DNA from: Ruminococcaceae bacterium OttesenSCG-928-I18
GTDB lineage: Bacteria; Bacillota; Clostridia; Oscillospirales; Ruminococcaceae
Assembly: GCA_030266325.1 (NCBI GenBank)
Contig: JAJDHT010000013.1
Coordinates: forward strand, 1-34,506
DNA length: 34,506 nt
Direction: 5' to 3'
Shown here: positions 17,834-26,741 of the stretch, piece by piece
How positions within the stretch are numbered: the first letter of the stretch is position 1
Layout: each line of letters begins with the position of its first letter
Position numbers and translations under genes: made by a program
Notes under the pieces: generated by a model
Seen by the model: only the letters and a program-made list of their open reading frames with translations
Told to the model about the DNA's origin: nothing
Database searches by the model: none

Positions 17834-19129
17834 GTGGCATCGCTGGCACGAAGACTGACTGTGTTTTGTTTTGCATTGTGCCTGGCCTTGCTTTTGGCCG
17901 GATGTGCCCCCCTGACGATGCAGAATATCAACGACCTTTTGCGGGCGCCCGAACTGGGGCAGGGCCAGGGGGAAGTGCAGAAAGCCCTGGCCGCCTACCT
18001 GGGGGAGCAGCCCGAGTACAAGTACCCCAAAGAGGGGGGGATGCGCAGCCCCCTGATTGTGGAAGACCTGAACGGGGACGGCGTGAACGAAGGGATTTTG
18101 CTGTACAGCCTTGCCAACAGCAGCACACCCGGCCGCAGCGGGAATGTGTATGTAGCCGTGCTGGAACAGCAGGAGGACGAGTGGGTGGTGACCCAGGACC
18201 TGGAGGGCGCGGGGTCCGAGGTGGCCTCTTTTGAACTGGCGGACCTGTTTGACAACGGGCAGAAACAGATCGTCGTGGGGTATGCCTCGGCCAACCTGAA
18301 CACCAAGATTTTTTCACTGTATGAATATGCGGACGGCCAACTGGCCGATTTGATATATCCTGCGGCCTATTCCCGCTATGAACTGGCCGATTTTTCGGGC
18401 CAGGGGGGCATGAGCCTCGTCATCGTGTCGCCGGACGACCAGCTGGGGGGGCTGAACCTGCAGTATATTCCCCCCAAAGAGGGTGTGCTGGACCTCAGCC
18501 TCACGCCCATCAAACTGGATACGAATTTTTCCTCCTGTGCGGGCATCTACCCCTCCTCTTCCAGCGAGGGGCAACTGCTGGTGGTGGACGGTGTGACTGA
18601 AACCCAGGTTTTGGCCAGCGAGATACTGCACTTTTCCGGGGAACATTTTTTTAAGGTGGACGACGGAGGTACGATTGTGGGCGAGACGGCCCGCACAAAC
18701 CCCCTGCTCAACACACGGGACATCGACGGGGACGAGGTGGTGGAAATCCCCCGCAGGGTGGGCATGACGGAAATCGTCACGCTGGCGGGGGACAAACACC
18801 TTGAATATGTCGAGTGGATGGATTTTACCACCGAAGAGCCCAAGAGCAAACAGTTCGGCATCGTGGATAGCGACAAGGGCGTGTACATCCGCCTGCCCGA
18901 ACCCTGGCGAGAGAACATACGGATAGAGGACGGCAAACAGAGCGGGGAGTGGAGCATTCGGGACACGGCCACCCGAGCGACCCTGCTTACTTTGGAAATC
19001 TTCGACGGCGGGCAGGCCCCGCCGATGGACGCCATATTGGTCTCCCGTATCTCCGACGCCTACCTCGTGCTGAGCAGTTCCCTGCCCTCCTATGAGCGCA
19101 ACACGATCGCCGTGGTTTCCCTGACCTAG
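17834..19129 (+). CDS. Putative lipoprotein with FG-GAP/VCBS-like DxNxDG motifs
   Basis: Signal peptide and lipobox LLLAGCAPL; VEDLNGDGVNEGILLYSL and TRDIDGDEVVEIPRRV repeats. Start ambiguous: AGGAGG overlaps the GTG at 17834, so CTG at 17843 is possible. Confidence 0.7.
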   Translation: MASLARRLTVFCFALCLALLLAGCAPLTMQNINDLLRAPELGQGQGEVQKALAAYLGEQPEYKYPKEGGMRSPLIVEDLNGDGVNEGILLYSLANSSTPGRSGNVYVAVLEQQEDEWVVTQDLEGAGSEVASFELADLFDNGQKQIVVGYASANLNTKIFSLYEYADGQLADLIYPAAYSRYELADFSGQGGMSLVIVSPDDQLGGLNLQYIPPKEGVLDLSLTPIKLDTNFSSCAGIYPSSSSEGQLLVVDGVTETQVLASEILHFSGEHFFKVDDGGTIVGETARTNPLLNTRDIDGDEVVEIPRRVGMTEIVTLAGDKHLEYVEWMDFTTEEPKSKQFGIVDSDKGVYIRLPEPWRENIRIEDGKQSGEWSIRDTATRATLLTLEIFDGGQAPPMDAILVSRISDAYLVLSSSLPSYERNTIAVVSLT

Positions 19130-19167
19130 TTTTTCAAAACGATATTCTTGTGAAAAGAGGAATACGC

Positions 19168-19863
19168 ATGAAGAAAATTTTGGTTGTAGAAGATGAAGAC
19201 TCGATTCGTGAGCTGATCGTATTGAATTTGCAGATGGCCGATTTCGAGGTACTGGAGGCGTCCAGTGCCGAAAAAGCACTGGAGATATTCAATGCGGCGC
19301 CCGAGAGTTTCGACTGCGCCATTTTGGATATCATGCTGCCGGGCATGAACGGGTTTTCGCTGTGTGAAAACATCCGCCGTGCCTCCTCTGTGGTGGGCAT
19401 TGTGATGCTGAGCGCAAAAACGCTGGAATCGGATAAAATCAAAGCCCTTTCCATCGGCGCGGACGACTATATGACCAAACCCTTCTCCATCACCGAGCTC
19501 AAAGCGCGCATCGAGGCGCTCTGCCGCCGGGTGGGGCGCAGCCAGACCCAGAGCGAAGAGGATGGAAAACTGGTGAGCGGGAACTTTGTGCTTGACGAAA
19601 AAAGCCGGGTGATGATGAAAAACGGACAGCCGATCGACCTGACACAGGTGGAGTTCCAGATCATGGAACTGTTTTTTAAAAACAGTGGCACGGCCCTTGT
19701 GCGCGAGAAGATTTTGGAGGGCGTGTGGGGGGAAAACTACTACGGAGACGTCAAAATTGTGGATGTGAACATCCGCAGGCTGCGCATGAAAATTGAGGAC
19801 GAGCCGAGCAGCCCCGAACACATCCTGACGGTGTGGGGTTATGGATACCGCTGGAACCCCTGA
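19168..19863 (+). CDS. OmpR/PhoB-family response regulator
   Basis: KKILVVEDEDSIRELIVLNL, CAILDIMLPGMNGF phospho-acceptor region, C-terminal winged helix VDVNIRRLRMKIEDEPSSPEHILTVWGYGYRW. Confidence 0.95.
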   Translation: MKKILVVEDEDSIRELIVLNLQMADFEVLEASSAEKALEIFNAAPESFDCAILDIMLPGMNGFSLCENIRRASSVVGIVMLSAKTLESDKIKALSIGADDYMTKPFSITELKARIEALCRRVGRSQTQSEEDGKLVSGNFVLDEKSRVMMKNGQPIDLTQVEFQIMELFFKNSGTALVREKILEGVWGENYYGDVKIVDVNIRRLRMKIEDEPSSPEHILTVWGYGYRWNP

Positions 19864-19942
19864 GTGACCGCCAGACCGCCCGCGTCCCAATCCGTCGGCC
19901 CAATGTGTCAATTCCTCATCGCTTACCCAAAGGAGTGGTGGC

Positions 19943-21397
19943 TTGAACTCCATAACCAAGCGCTGGATGCGTGGGAGCCTGCTGTTCACCTTGGCGATTC
20001 TGCTGATTGCCGAGGGTGTTTTCCTCTACTATATGATCTCGGGCTATTACAACTACGCCAACGCCGCCATCCGCGACCAGTTCAATACGATCCGAAGCCA
20101 GCTGACCCTTTTTTCCTCCTCCTCCTCGGAGGAAAAAAACCTGCGGCTGATACGGGCCGTGGAACAGTTTGAGGAGAAAACGCGTTTCGAGCTGATGCTG
20201 ATTGATTCCAGCGGGCAGATCGTGCTGACCTCCTCGGGGGTGCTGCCCGCCGTGGAGGAGCCCGCCGAAGACATACAGGACGCGCTGCGCGCGGGGGCCA
20301 CCGAACCCGGACGCTATGTGGGAAAGAACGAGAATGGCGAAAAGGTGATGGCCATGACCGAGCTGACCCCTTACTCCTCGGGAAATATTGTGGCCATGCG
20401 GCTCGTGACCAGCCTGACCCAGGTGGACGGCTCGATCGTCAACCTCGTGGTGGCCTCCCTGCTTTTTGTGGGCCTGATTCTGCTGGCCAGCGTCATCTCC
20501 GGCGTTTATTTTATACGTTCTATTGTCATTCCCCTCCAAAAGGTGGAGACGACGGCTTCGAGCATTGCCGAGGGGGATTTTGACACGAGGATCGACTACA
20601 AAACAAACGATGAGATAGGCAGTTTATGCTCTACCATCAACAACATGGCCGAGGAGCTGGGCCACACCGAGCGGATGAAAAATGAATTCATCACCTCGGT
20701 GAGCCATGAACTGCGCACGCCGCTCACGTCGATCAAAGGCTGGACAGAGACCGTGGGGCGTTTCAAGGGCCCGGACGACCCCGGTTTTCGCCGGAGTATG
20801 GAGATCATTTCAGGGGAGACGGACCGTCTGTACAACATGGTGGAAGAGCTTTTGGATTTTTCCAAGATGCAGAACGGGCTGGAGCTGAAAATGGAGTGGA
20901 CGGACCTTGCCGCCGAGGTGGAAGAGACCTCTCTGCTGACCGCACAGAGAGCCGAAAACCTCGGGATTATCCTGGAGGCGGAGATCCCGGAATGGCCCGT
21001 ACCCATCATGGCCGACCCCCACCGGGTGCGCCAGGTGCTGCTCAATATCCTGGACAACGCCATCAAATATTCAAAGTATGACGACACCATCAAGCTGGAG
21101 ATCCTGCAAAATGACGACTACGCCTATGTGGTGGTGACGGACGAGGGCAGGGGCATCTCTGAGGAGGACCTGAAAAACGTCAAGCTGAAATTCTACAAAG
21201 GCGAAGGCGCGATGCGCGGCAGCGGCATCGGGCTGGCTGTGGCGGACGAAATCATGCGCGGGCACGACGGGGAGCTGAGCATTGAGAGCACCCTGGGGGA
21301 AGGTACGAAGGTAACCCTTCGTTTCCCGCTGCACCCGAGAAAAGACGGGCCGGCCAAACAACCGAAACGGGAAGAAAAAAATACTCATTTGGAATAG
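19943..21397 (+). CDS. Sensor histidine kinase with HAMP domain
   Basis: Two TM segments flanking an extracellular domain, HAMP, H-box SVSHELRTPLTSIKGW, N-box LLNILDNAIKYS, G-boxes DEGRGIS and GSGIGLAVADEIM. TTG start with AGGAG RBS. Confidence 0.94.
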   Translation: MNSITKRWMRGSLLFTLAILLIAEGVFLYYMISGYYNYANAAIRDQFNTIRSQLTLFSSSSSEEKNLRLIRAVEQFEEKTRFELMLIDSSGQIVLTSSGVLPAVEEPAEDIQDALRAGATEPGRYVGKNENGEKVMAMTELTPYSSGNIVAMRLVTSLTQVDGSIVNLVVASLLFVGLILLASVISGVYFIRSIVIPLQKVETTASSIAEGDFDTRIDYKTNDEIGSLCSTINNMAEELGHTERMKNEFITSVSHELRTPLTSIKGWTETVGRFKGPDDPGFRRSMEIISGETDRLYNMVEELLDFSKMQNGLELKMEWTDLAAEVEETSLLTAQRAENLGIILEAEIPEWPVPIMADPHRVRQVLLNILDNAIKYSKYDDTIKLEILQNDDYAYVVVTDEGRGISEEDLKNVKLKFYKGEGAMRGSGIGLAVADEIMRGHDGELSIESTLGEGTKVTLRFPLHPRKDGPAKQPKREEKNTHLE

Positions 21398-21423
21398 AAT
21401 ACGGCATACCTGAAAGGAACATT

Positions 21424-22353
21424 ATGGCAGAACGTTGTAAATTTAAAACCTCGGTGGGCGGCCAGGCCGTCATGGAGGGGGTTATGATGAAGGGCCCCCT
21501 CAAATGGTGTTTGGCCGTGCGCACCCCCGACGGGGAGATCACCACAGAGACCCATGACAGCCCCGCCCGTCCCTGGACAAAGTTTCCCTTTGTCCGGGGT
21601 GTGTTCAATTTTTTCGACTCGTTCATCATGGGCTACCAAACCATGATGCGCAGCGCCGAGCTCTCGATGGAAGAGGACGAGGCGGAAGAACCCTCGAAGT
21701 TTGACCTGTGGCTCGAAAAACATTTCGGGGAAAAAGGGATGAAATTCGTCATGGCGCTCTCGGCCGTGGCGGGTATTGCCCTCGCCATTTTCCTGTTCAT
21801 GTTTATCCCCATCGTCGTGGTGAATTTCGTGGACAGGTTTGTCGCGCTGGGCGGGTTTAAGGCATTGCTGGAGGGCGTCATCAAGGTGGCGATCTTCATC
21901 GGTTACCTCGCCTTGGTGCGCCGGATGAAAGAGATACGAAGGGTGTTCAGCTACCACGGGGCGGAACACAAGACCATCGCGTGTTATGAGAGCGGCGAGG
22001 AGCTGACGTGCGAAAATGTGCACAGGCATACGCGCTTTCACCCGCGCTGCGGCACGAGCTTTTTGTTCATCGTGATCATCATCTCCATCTTGCTGTTCAG
22101 CCTTGTGCCCTGGACGGGCACGCTGACGCGGGTATTGCTGAAGCTGCTGCTGCTGCCTGTTGTCATGGGGGTGGCCTATGAGATCATCCGCCTGGCGGGA
22201 CGGTACGACAACCCCCTGACGAGGGCGGTGTCCGCCCCCGGCATGTGGCTGCAGCGGCTGACCACGGAAGAACCCGACGACTCGATGATCGAGGTGGCCA
22301 TTGCGGCCGTGCTGCCCGTCTTGCCGCCAAAACCGGACGAGGCGACATGGTGA
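21424..22353 (+). CDS. DUF1385 family membrane protein (YqhQ-like)
   Basis: VGGQAVMEGVMMKGPLKW..., FSYHGAEHKTIACYESGEELTCENV..TRFHPRCGTSFLFIV; multiple TM; overlaps prmC. Confidence 0.9.
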   Translation: MAERCKFKTSVGGQAVMEGVMMKGPLKWCLAVRTPDGEITTETHDSPARPWTKFPFVRGVFNFFDSFIMGYQTMMRSAELSMEEDEAEEPSKFDLWLEKHFGEKGMKFVMALSAVAGIALAIFLFMFIPIVVVNFVDRFVALGGFKALLEGVIKVAIFIGYLALVRRMKEIRRVFSYHGAEHKTIACYESGEELTCENVHRHTRFHPRCGTSFLFIVIIISILLFSLVPWTGTLTRVLLKLLLLPVVMGVAYEIIRLAGRYDNPLTRAVSAPGMWLQRLTTEEPDDSMIEVAIAAVLPVLPPKPDEATW

Positions 22354-23192
22354 AGGCAAACGAGCTGTACAGGACCATCTATGAGACACTCACCGAAGCC
22401 GGCATCGAAGATGCCGGCTTCGAAGCGGATGTCCTGATCGAGCATGTGGCCGGCAAGCACCGGCTGCTGCTCGAGGACCTGTGCGGGGGGGATCAGGACC
22501 GGCTGCTGGCCCTGGCAAAACGCAGGGCGGCGCGGGAGCCGCTGCAGTACCTGCTGGGGCGGTGGGCGTTTCTCGATTTGGAACTGGAGGTGGGGCCGGG
22601 GGTGCTGATCCCCCGGCCAGAGACCGAGGAAGTGTGCCTGCAGGCGGTACAATGCCTCGAAGGAAAGCGCTCGCCCGTCGTTTTGGACCTGTGTGCGGGC
22701 AGCGGCGCGTTGGCGCTTGGCATACAGAGCCTATGCCCCGACGCGGAGATACAGGCGGTGGAAAAGTATAAACCCGCCTTCGGCTTTCTTAAAAAGAACG
22801 TCTGCAAATATGAAGACAAGTGGGTCCGTGTGCCACAGGCGGTTCTTGCAGACGTGGAGCACTACCATAGAGAACTGCCCGCAAACAGTGTCGATTTAAT
22901 TGTCGCAAATCCCCCCTACGTAAGCGAGACCGAATATCCATTTTTGGCGCCCGAACTCTCCTTCGAGCCCAAAACGGCCCTCGTGGCCGGTGAAGGGGGT
23001 TTATATTTTTATAAACTGATTGCACAGCGATATAAAAACACACTCAAACCCGGCGGAACCCTGCTTTTTGAGCTGGGCGAAAATCTTGGGGAAAAGGTGC
23101 AAATGCTTTTATTAGCAAATCAATATAATAACCTTATTATAAGAAAGGACACGGGGGGTAAACCGCGTATTTTATCGGGTATTTCTCTGTAA
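22347..23192 (+). CDS. prmC: Peptide chain release factor N5-glutamine methyltransferase
   Basis: LLGRWAFLDLELEVGPGVLIPRPETEE, VLDLCAGSGALALGI, DLIVANPPYV, LLFELGENLGEKV. Confidence 0.93.
   Translation: MVKANELYRTIYETLTEAGIEDAGFEADVLIEHVAGKHRLLLEDLCGGDQDRLLALAKRRAAREPLQYLLGRWAFLDLELEVGPGVLIPRPETEEVCLQAVQCLEGKRSPVVLDLCAGSGALALGIQSLCPDAEIQAVEKYKPAFGFLKKNVCKYEDKWVRVPQAVLADVEHYHRELPANSVDLIVANPPYVSETEYPFLAPELSFEPKTALVAGEGGLYFYKLIAQRYKNTLKPGGTLLFELGENLGEKVQMLLLANQYNNLIIRKDTGGKPRILSGISL
22394..22422. repeat. Perfect 13-bp inverted repeat with 3-nt loop inside prmC
   Basis: CGAAGCCGGCATC gaa GATGCCGGCTTCG, about 47 nt after the prmC start codon. Confidence 0.85.
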
Positions 23193-23280
23193 CTAATTCT
23201 CTCTATTTGCCTCAATTTCACAAATGAAGACCTAATATCACATGTTGTGTTACAAAAGATTCTCATTTGAGCCGAAAATA

Positions 23281-23310
23281 TTGTTGTAAAAAAACCAACT
23301 GTGGTATCCT
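23281..23310 (+). promoter_or_regulatory. Putative promoter for the lipoprotein array
   Basis: TTGTTG, 18-nt spacer containing TGTGG, TATCCT. Confidence 0.35.
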
Positions 23311-23389
23311 TAATCTCGCAGACTTTGCATCAGGCAGTTTGCAGTGATCGTATTATATATTTAAAAATGCGTAAGGAATGTTAATTGGT

Positions 23390-23914
23390 ATGAATAAAGT
23401 TTTAGCGATTGTGGCCGCCATGGCCCTGTGCACCAGCTTGTTGGCCGCTTGCGGCGGTGGGGACGCGCCCGCTTCCTCTTCTGCGGCACTCGCCTCCAGC
23501 GCCCCGGCTTCTTCTGCGGCACCCTCTTCCAGCAAGGCCCCGGCTTCCACCCCGGCCGCCACTTCGGGTACCGAAACAGATACCGACGCGACCGAAGGCG
23601 AAGAAATGTACAGTGTTGATTTCGAACTGATCAACAGCAGCAACGCCGCCCTTGTGGACATCCGCCTCTCCCCCACCGGTGACGAGGACTGGGGCGACAA
23701 CATCCTGACCGAAGAAGTGCCTGACGGCAGCAGCATCATGCTCGTCTCCGACGTAGTGGCCTCGGCCGACACCACTTTTGATATGTACACAATGGACTCT
23801 GACGGCGACGAGTATGTGTACACTGAAGTGCCCCTGACCGAGCTGAGCGTCCTGGAACTGTTTGTGGAAGTGGACGAGGACGGAAACTACATGAACGATT
23901 ACGTGTGGGAATAA
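23390..23914 (+). CDS. Small lipoprotein, paralog A of a three-gene array
   Basis: MNKVLAIVAAMALCTSLLAACGGG lipobox, Ala/Ser/Pro linker, C-terminal domain VDFELINSSNAALVDIRLSPTGDEDWGDNILTEE. Confidence 0.8.
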   Translation: MNKVLAIVAAMALCTSLLAACGGGDAPASSSAALASSAPASSAAPSSSKAPASTPAATSGTETDTDATEGEEMYSVDFELINSSNAALVDIRLSPTGDEDWGDNILTEEVPDGSSIMLVSDVVASADTTFDMYTMDSDGDEYVYTEVPLTELSVLELFVEVDEDGNYMNDYVWE

Positions 23915-23939
23915 GCTTTTTGCGCTTACATATGGAGAA

Positions 23940-24464
23940 TTGATTATGAAAAAAACATTGGCTTTGATTGCCGCATTGGCCATGTGCCTGGCTCTGTTTG
24001 CCGCCTGCGGCGGCGGTGATGCCTCTTCCTCGGCCGCACCTGCCTCCACTGCACCCGCTTCCTCCGCGGCACCTGCTTCCTCGGCGGCGCCCGCTTCCAC
24101 CGCGCCTGCCGCCGACGAAGGCGAAGGCGAAGAGGCCGCTGACGAAGGCGATTACTACGACCACGACTTCATTCTCACCAACGCCACCGGGTATGACATC
24201 TACGAGATTTACATCTCTCCGTCCGGTGAGGACTCCTGGGGCGACGACCTGCTTGGCGCCGACGAAGCTTTCGCAGACGGCGGCAGCGTTGTGATGACCA
24301 GCGACTACCTGTATTCCGACGGTGTGACCTGGGACATCCTGGCCATCGATGAAGAGGGCGACGAGCTTGTCTTCTACGATGTCGACCTTGGTTCCATTCT
24401 CGAAGTAGTCCTTTACTGGGAAGACGGCGAAGGATATGCCGAAGTTCTGGAAGTGGTTGCCTAA
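23940..24464 (+). CDS. Small lipoprotein, paralog B of a three-gene array
   Basis: MKKTLALIAALAMCLALFAACGGG lipobox, APASS/APAST linker, C-terminal domain HDFILTNATGYDIYEIYISPSGEDSWGDDLLG. Confidence 0.8.
   Translation: MIMKKTLALIAALAMCLALFAACGGGDASSSAAPASTAPASSAAPASSAAPASTAPAADEGEGEEAADEGDYYDHDFILTNATGYDIYEIYISPSGEDSWGDDLLGADEAFADGGSVVMTSDYLYSDGVTWDILAIDEEGDELVFYDVDLGSILEVVLYWEDGEGYAEVLEVVA
24040..24112 (+). repeat. Degenerate in-frame short tandem repeat (Ala/Ser/Pro linker)
   Basis: Repeating GCACCTGCTTCCTCGGCG-like units encode ASTAPASSAAPASSAAPASTAPAA. Confidence 0.6.
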
Positions 24465-24481
24465 ACATTGTTCTTTTCACT

Positions 24482-24514
24482 CAGGCCAACGGGCAACCGT
24501 TGGCCTGCCTATTT
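24482..24514 (+). terminator. Hairpin after paralog B, weak terminator
   Basis: CAGGCCAACGG gcaa CCGTTGGCCTG, 11-bp perfect stem; only a weak T-rich tail (cctatttgt). Confidence 0.5.
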
Positions 24515-24710
24515 GTCTCCAGCCACAGTAAGGTCTTTTGGCCGGGGGTATGCGCGCTTGCCATATACAGAGGGCCACCGAGTCTCATTTTCCATGTCTC
24601 TTGCGCGGAAAGGCGTTGCCTTTACATGGTTTTCGTGGAAGAGAGAGTGGTTTTTTTTGGGCCGGTATGATATGATGTAAAAAAATTGAGCCGAAAAGAG
24701 GCCACCTGAT

Positions 24711-25238
24711 ATGAAGAAAAAGAAGCTGCTTATCATCATCATTATTGCCGTTGTGGTTCTGGCCGTGGCCGGCACCCTTGTCTTCCTGATTATGACCGGA
24801 CGGTTGTTTGGCGGAAAAGACGAAGCGAGCTCCTCCAGCCTGCCTGCCTCCGAGGTTGCCTCGGTGGTCTCGGGCCCGCAGGGCGATGTGGACGAGACCC
24901 TTGGCCCCGAGACGGGCGTCGGACAGGCGGCCGACCCCTCCAAATTCTTCGAAGGCCACTTCTATTTCCAGAATGCAACCGGCGTTCCCCTGGTGGAGCT
25001 GCGCCTGGCCCCGACGGGAACCCAGAACTGGGAGGACAATCTGCTGGACGAAGAAGCTTTGGTAAACGGTGAAATTTGGTCGCAGCCCTTGATGCTGCGC
25101 GACGTGGGAACCACCTGGGACCTGCGTGTGAAAGATACGAACGACAGGGAATATGTTTTCACCGGGCTGGATATGGTAAACAGCCAGAATTTCGTATTGA
25201 CCCTGGACGGGGACAATGCGGTGGTGCATCAGGCGTAA
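24711..25238 (+). CDS. TM-anchored paralog C of the array
   Basis: MKKKKLLIIIIIAVVVLAVAGTLVFLI anchor with no lipobox Cys; C-terminal domain GHFYFQNATGVPLVELRLAPTGTQNWEDNLLDEE...TTWDLRVKD..REYVF aligns with paralogs A and B. Confidence 0.75.
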   Translation: MKKKKLLIIIIIAVVVLAVAGTLVFLIMTGRLFGGKDEASSSSLPASEVASVVSGPQGDVDETLGPETGVGQAADPSKFFEGHFYFQNATGVPLVELRLAPTGTQNWEDNLLDEEALVNGEIWSQPLMLRDVGTTWDLRVKDTNDREYVFTGLDMVNSQNFVLTLDGDNAVVHQA

Positions 25239-25242
25239 CTCA

Positions 25243-25275
25243 CAAAAAATTGTCCCGTTTTTCGGGACAATTTTT
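25243..25275 (+). terminator. Rho-independent terminator after paralog C
   Basis: AAAAATTGTCCCG tttt TCGGGACAATTTTT. Confidence 0.85.
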
Positions 25276-25435
25276 ACGGCAGAGGGGTGTGGCCGGGCTG
25301 GCCGCCTATTGCGCCCATACATACGTTTGCTTTCCTCCGTTTGAAATTCTGCGATACACCTGCCTCCCAGCATATTTTTATAAACATAGCCCCCTTTTAT
25401 GGCACACCCTGTAAAAGGAAAAAGGAGGGAAAAAG

Positions 25436-26659
25436 ATGGATATCAATGCAACAGCCCCACAACAGCCCGAACCTGCGCCGATTCCCGAGACGGAGAGCTT
25501 CCGGTGCCCAAACTGCGGCGGAACCATGAAGTGGAGCATTCCCCGGCAGGTTTTCGAATGTGTCTCCTGCCGCACGCCGGGCGAGGTGCAAACGGCGTCC
25601 GACGCAGTCTTTGAACACCCTTTCGAGGGATATTTCCAAAGGGTGGAAAGTGAAATCGCCTTTCCCGAACAATCTTTCGTGGTCTGCCAGAACTGTGGGG
25701 CCGAGGTGGTTTTCGGGGAGACACAGACGGCGGCGGTGTGCCCTATGTGTTCCTCCTCTCAGGTGAATTTGCAAAAACAGGTGGCGGGGGTGCCTCCCGA
25801 CGGCATCATCCCCTTTAAAGTGGATAAACCGCAGGCACAGGAAAACTTCAAAAAATGGGTGAAAACCCGCTGGTTTGCCCCAAATAAGCTGAAAGAGGCC
25901 TATCAGCAGGGGAAATTGGACGGGGTATACCTGCCCTTCTGGACCTTTGACGCCGATGCCGAGGCAAGCTATACAGGGCAGGGCGGCAAGTATGTCACGC
26001 GGACCGACAGCGAGGGCAAAACCTATACGGAGACCGTGTGGACCCCCGTTTCGGGCCACATCTCCGCCTCCTACGACGACATCCAGGTGTGTGCCGCGCA
26101 AGAGCGGGCCCAGCAGGTGATCGACTCGGTGTTGCCCTACAACACCTCGGTGGGTTCCAACCCCTATGCGGGGGCGTATCTGTCCGGTTTTGAGGCCGAG
26201 CGTTATGCCTTCGGCGCAGACCAGGGCGTGGAACTGGCAAAACAGACCATGGAAAGAGACCTGCACAACAAGGCCGAGTGGGATATCCAGGGCATGGGCT
26301 ACGACACCGCCAACGTCTTCACCTTGAACGCACAATATCACAACATACGGTATAAGCATATGTTGTTGCCCGCATGGTTGTCCGCCTTTGCCTTTGGCGG
26401 AAAGCAGTACCTCTATGTGATCAACGGAGAGACAGGAAAGGTGGGCGGACAACGGCCCTACAGCATACCCAAGATCATCGCCGCCTGCCTTGTTGCCCTG
26501 GCCGTCGTACTTTTCTTTATCCTCTTCTTCAACGACGCGGAGGCCGCCGTACCCCCGCCTGAAGCAGCTATGGCCCAGGCGGCCGATACGGTACAGCAAG
26601 AGAACGTGGACCGGCTGGACGCCTTGCTGGGGGAAGACGGCGCAGAACAGGGCCCCTAA
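25436..26659 (+). CDS. TFIIB-type zinc-ribbon membrane protein (YdjG-like)
   Basis: FRCPNCGGTMKWSIPRQVFECVSCRTPG and VVCQNCGAEVVFGETQTAAVCPMCSSSQV ribbons, FKVDKPQAQENFKKWVKTRWFAPNKLK, DGVYLPFWTFDADAEASYTGQGG, C-terminal TM IIAACLVALAVVLFFILFF. Confidence 0.82.
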   Translation: MDINATAPQQPEPAPIPETESFRCPNCGGTMKWSIPRQVFECVSCRTPGEVQTASDAVFEHPFEGYFQRVESEIAFPEQSFVVCQNCGAEVVFGETQTAAVCPMCSSSQVNLQKQVAGVPPDGIIPFKVDKPQAQENFKKWVKTRWFAPNKLKEAYQQGKLDGVYLPFWTFDADAEASYTGQGGKYVTRTDSEGKTYTETVWTPVSGHISASYDDIQVCAAQERAQQVIDSVLPYNTSVGSNPYAGAYLSGFEAERYAFGADQGVELAKQTMERDLHNKAEWDIQGMGYDTANVFTLNAQYHNIRYKHMLLPAWLSAFAFGGKQYLYVINGETGKVGGQRPYSIPKIIAACLVALAVVLFFILFFNDAEAAVPPPEAAMAQAADTVQQENVDRLDALLGEDGAEQGP

Positions 26660-26741
26660 ACCACCAAAATCTATCGCAGTGGCGATTGTAACCATCATAA
26701 CACGGCCCATCGCTTGGGCACAGAGATAGGGAGGATACGCA

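Noticed and set aside
24040-24112. CRISPR-like repeat array
   Set aside because: Short degenerate in-frame units without spacers, encoding an Ala/Ser/Pro linker; no CRISPR array or cas gene found in the window.
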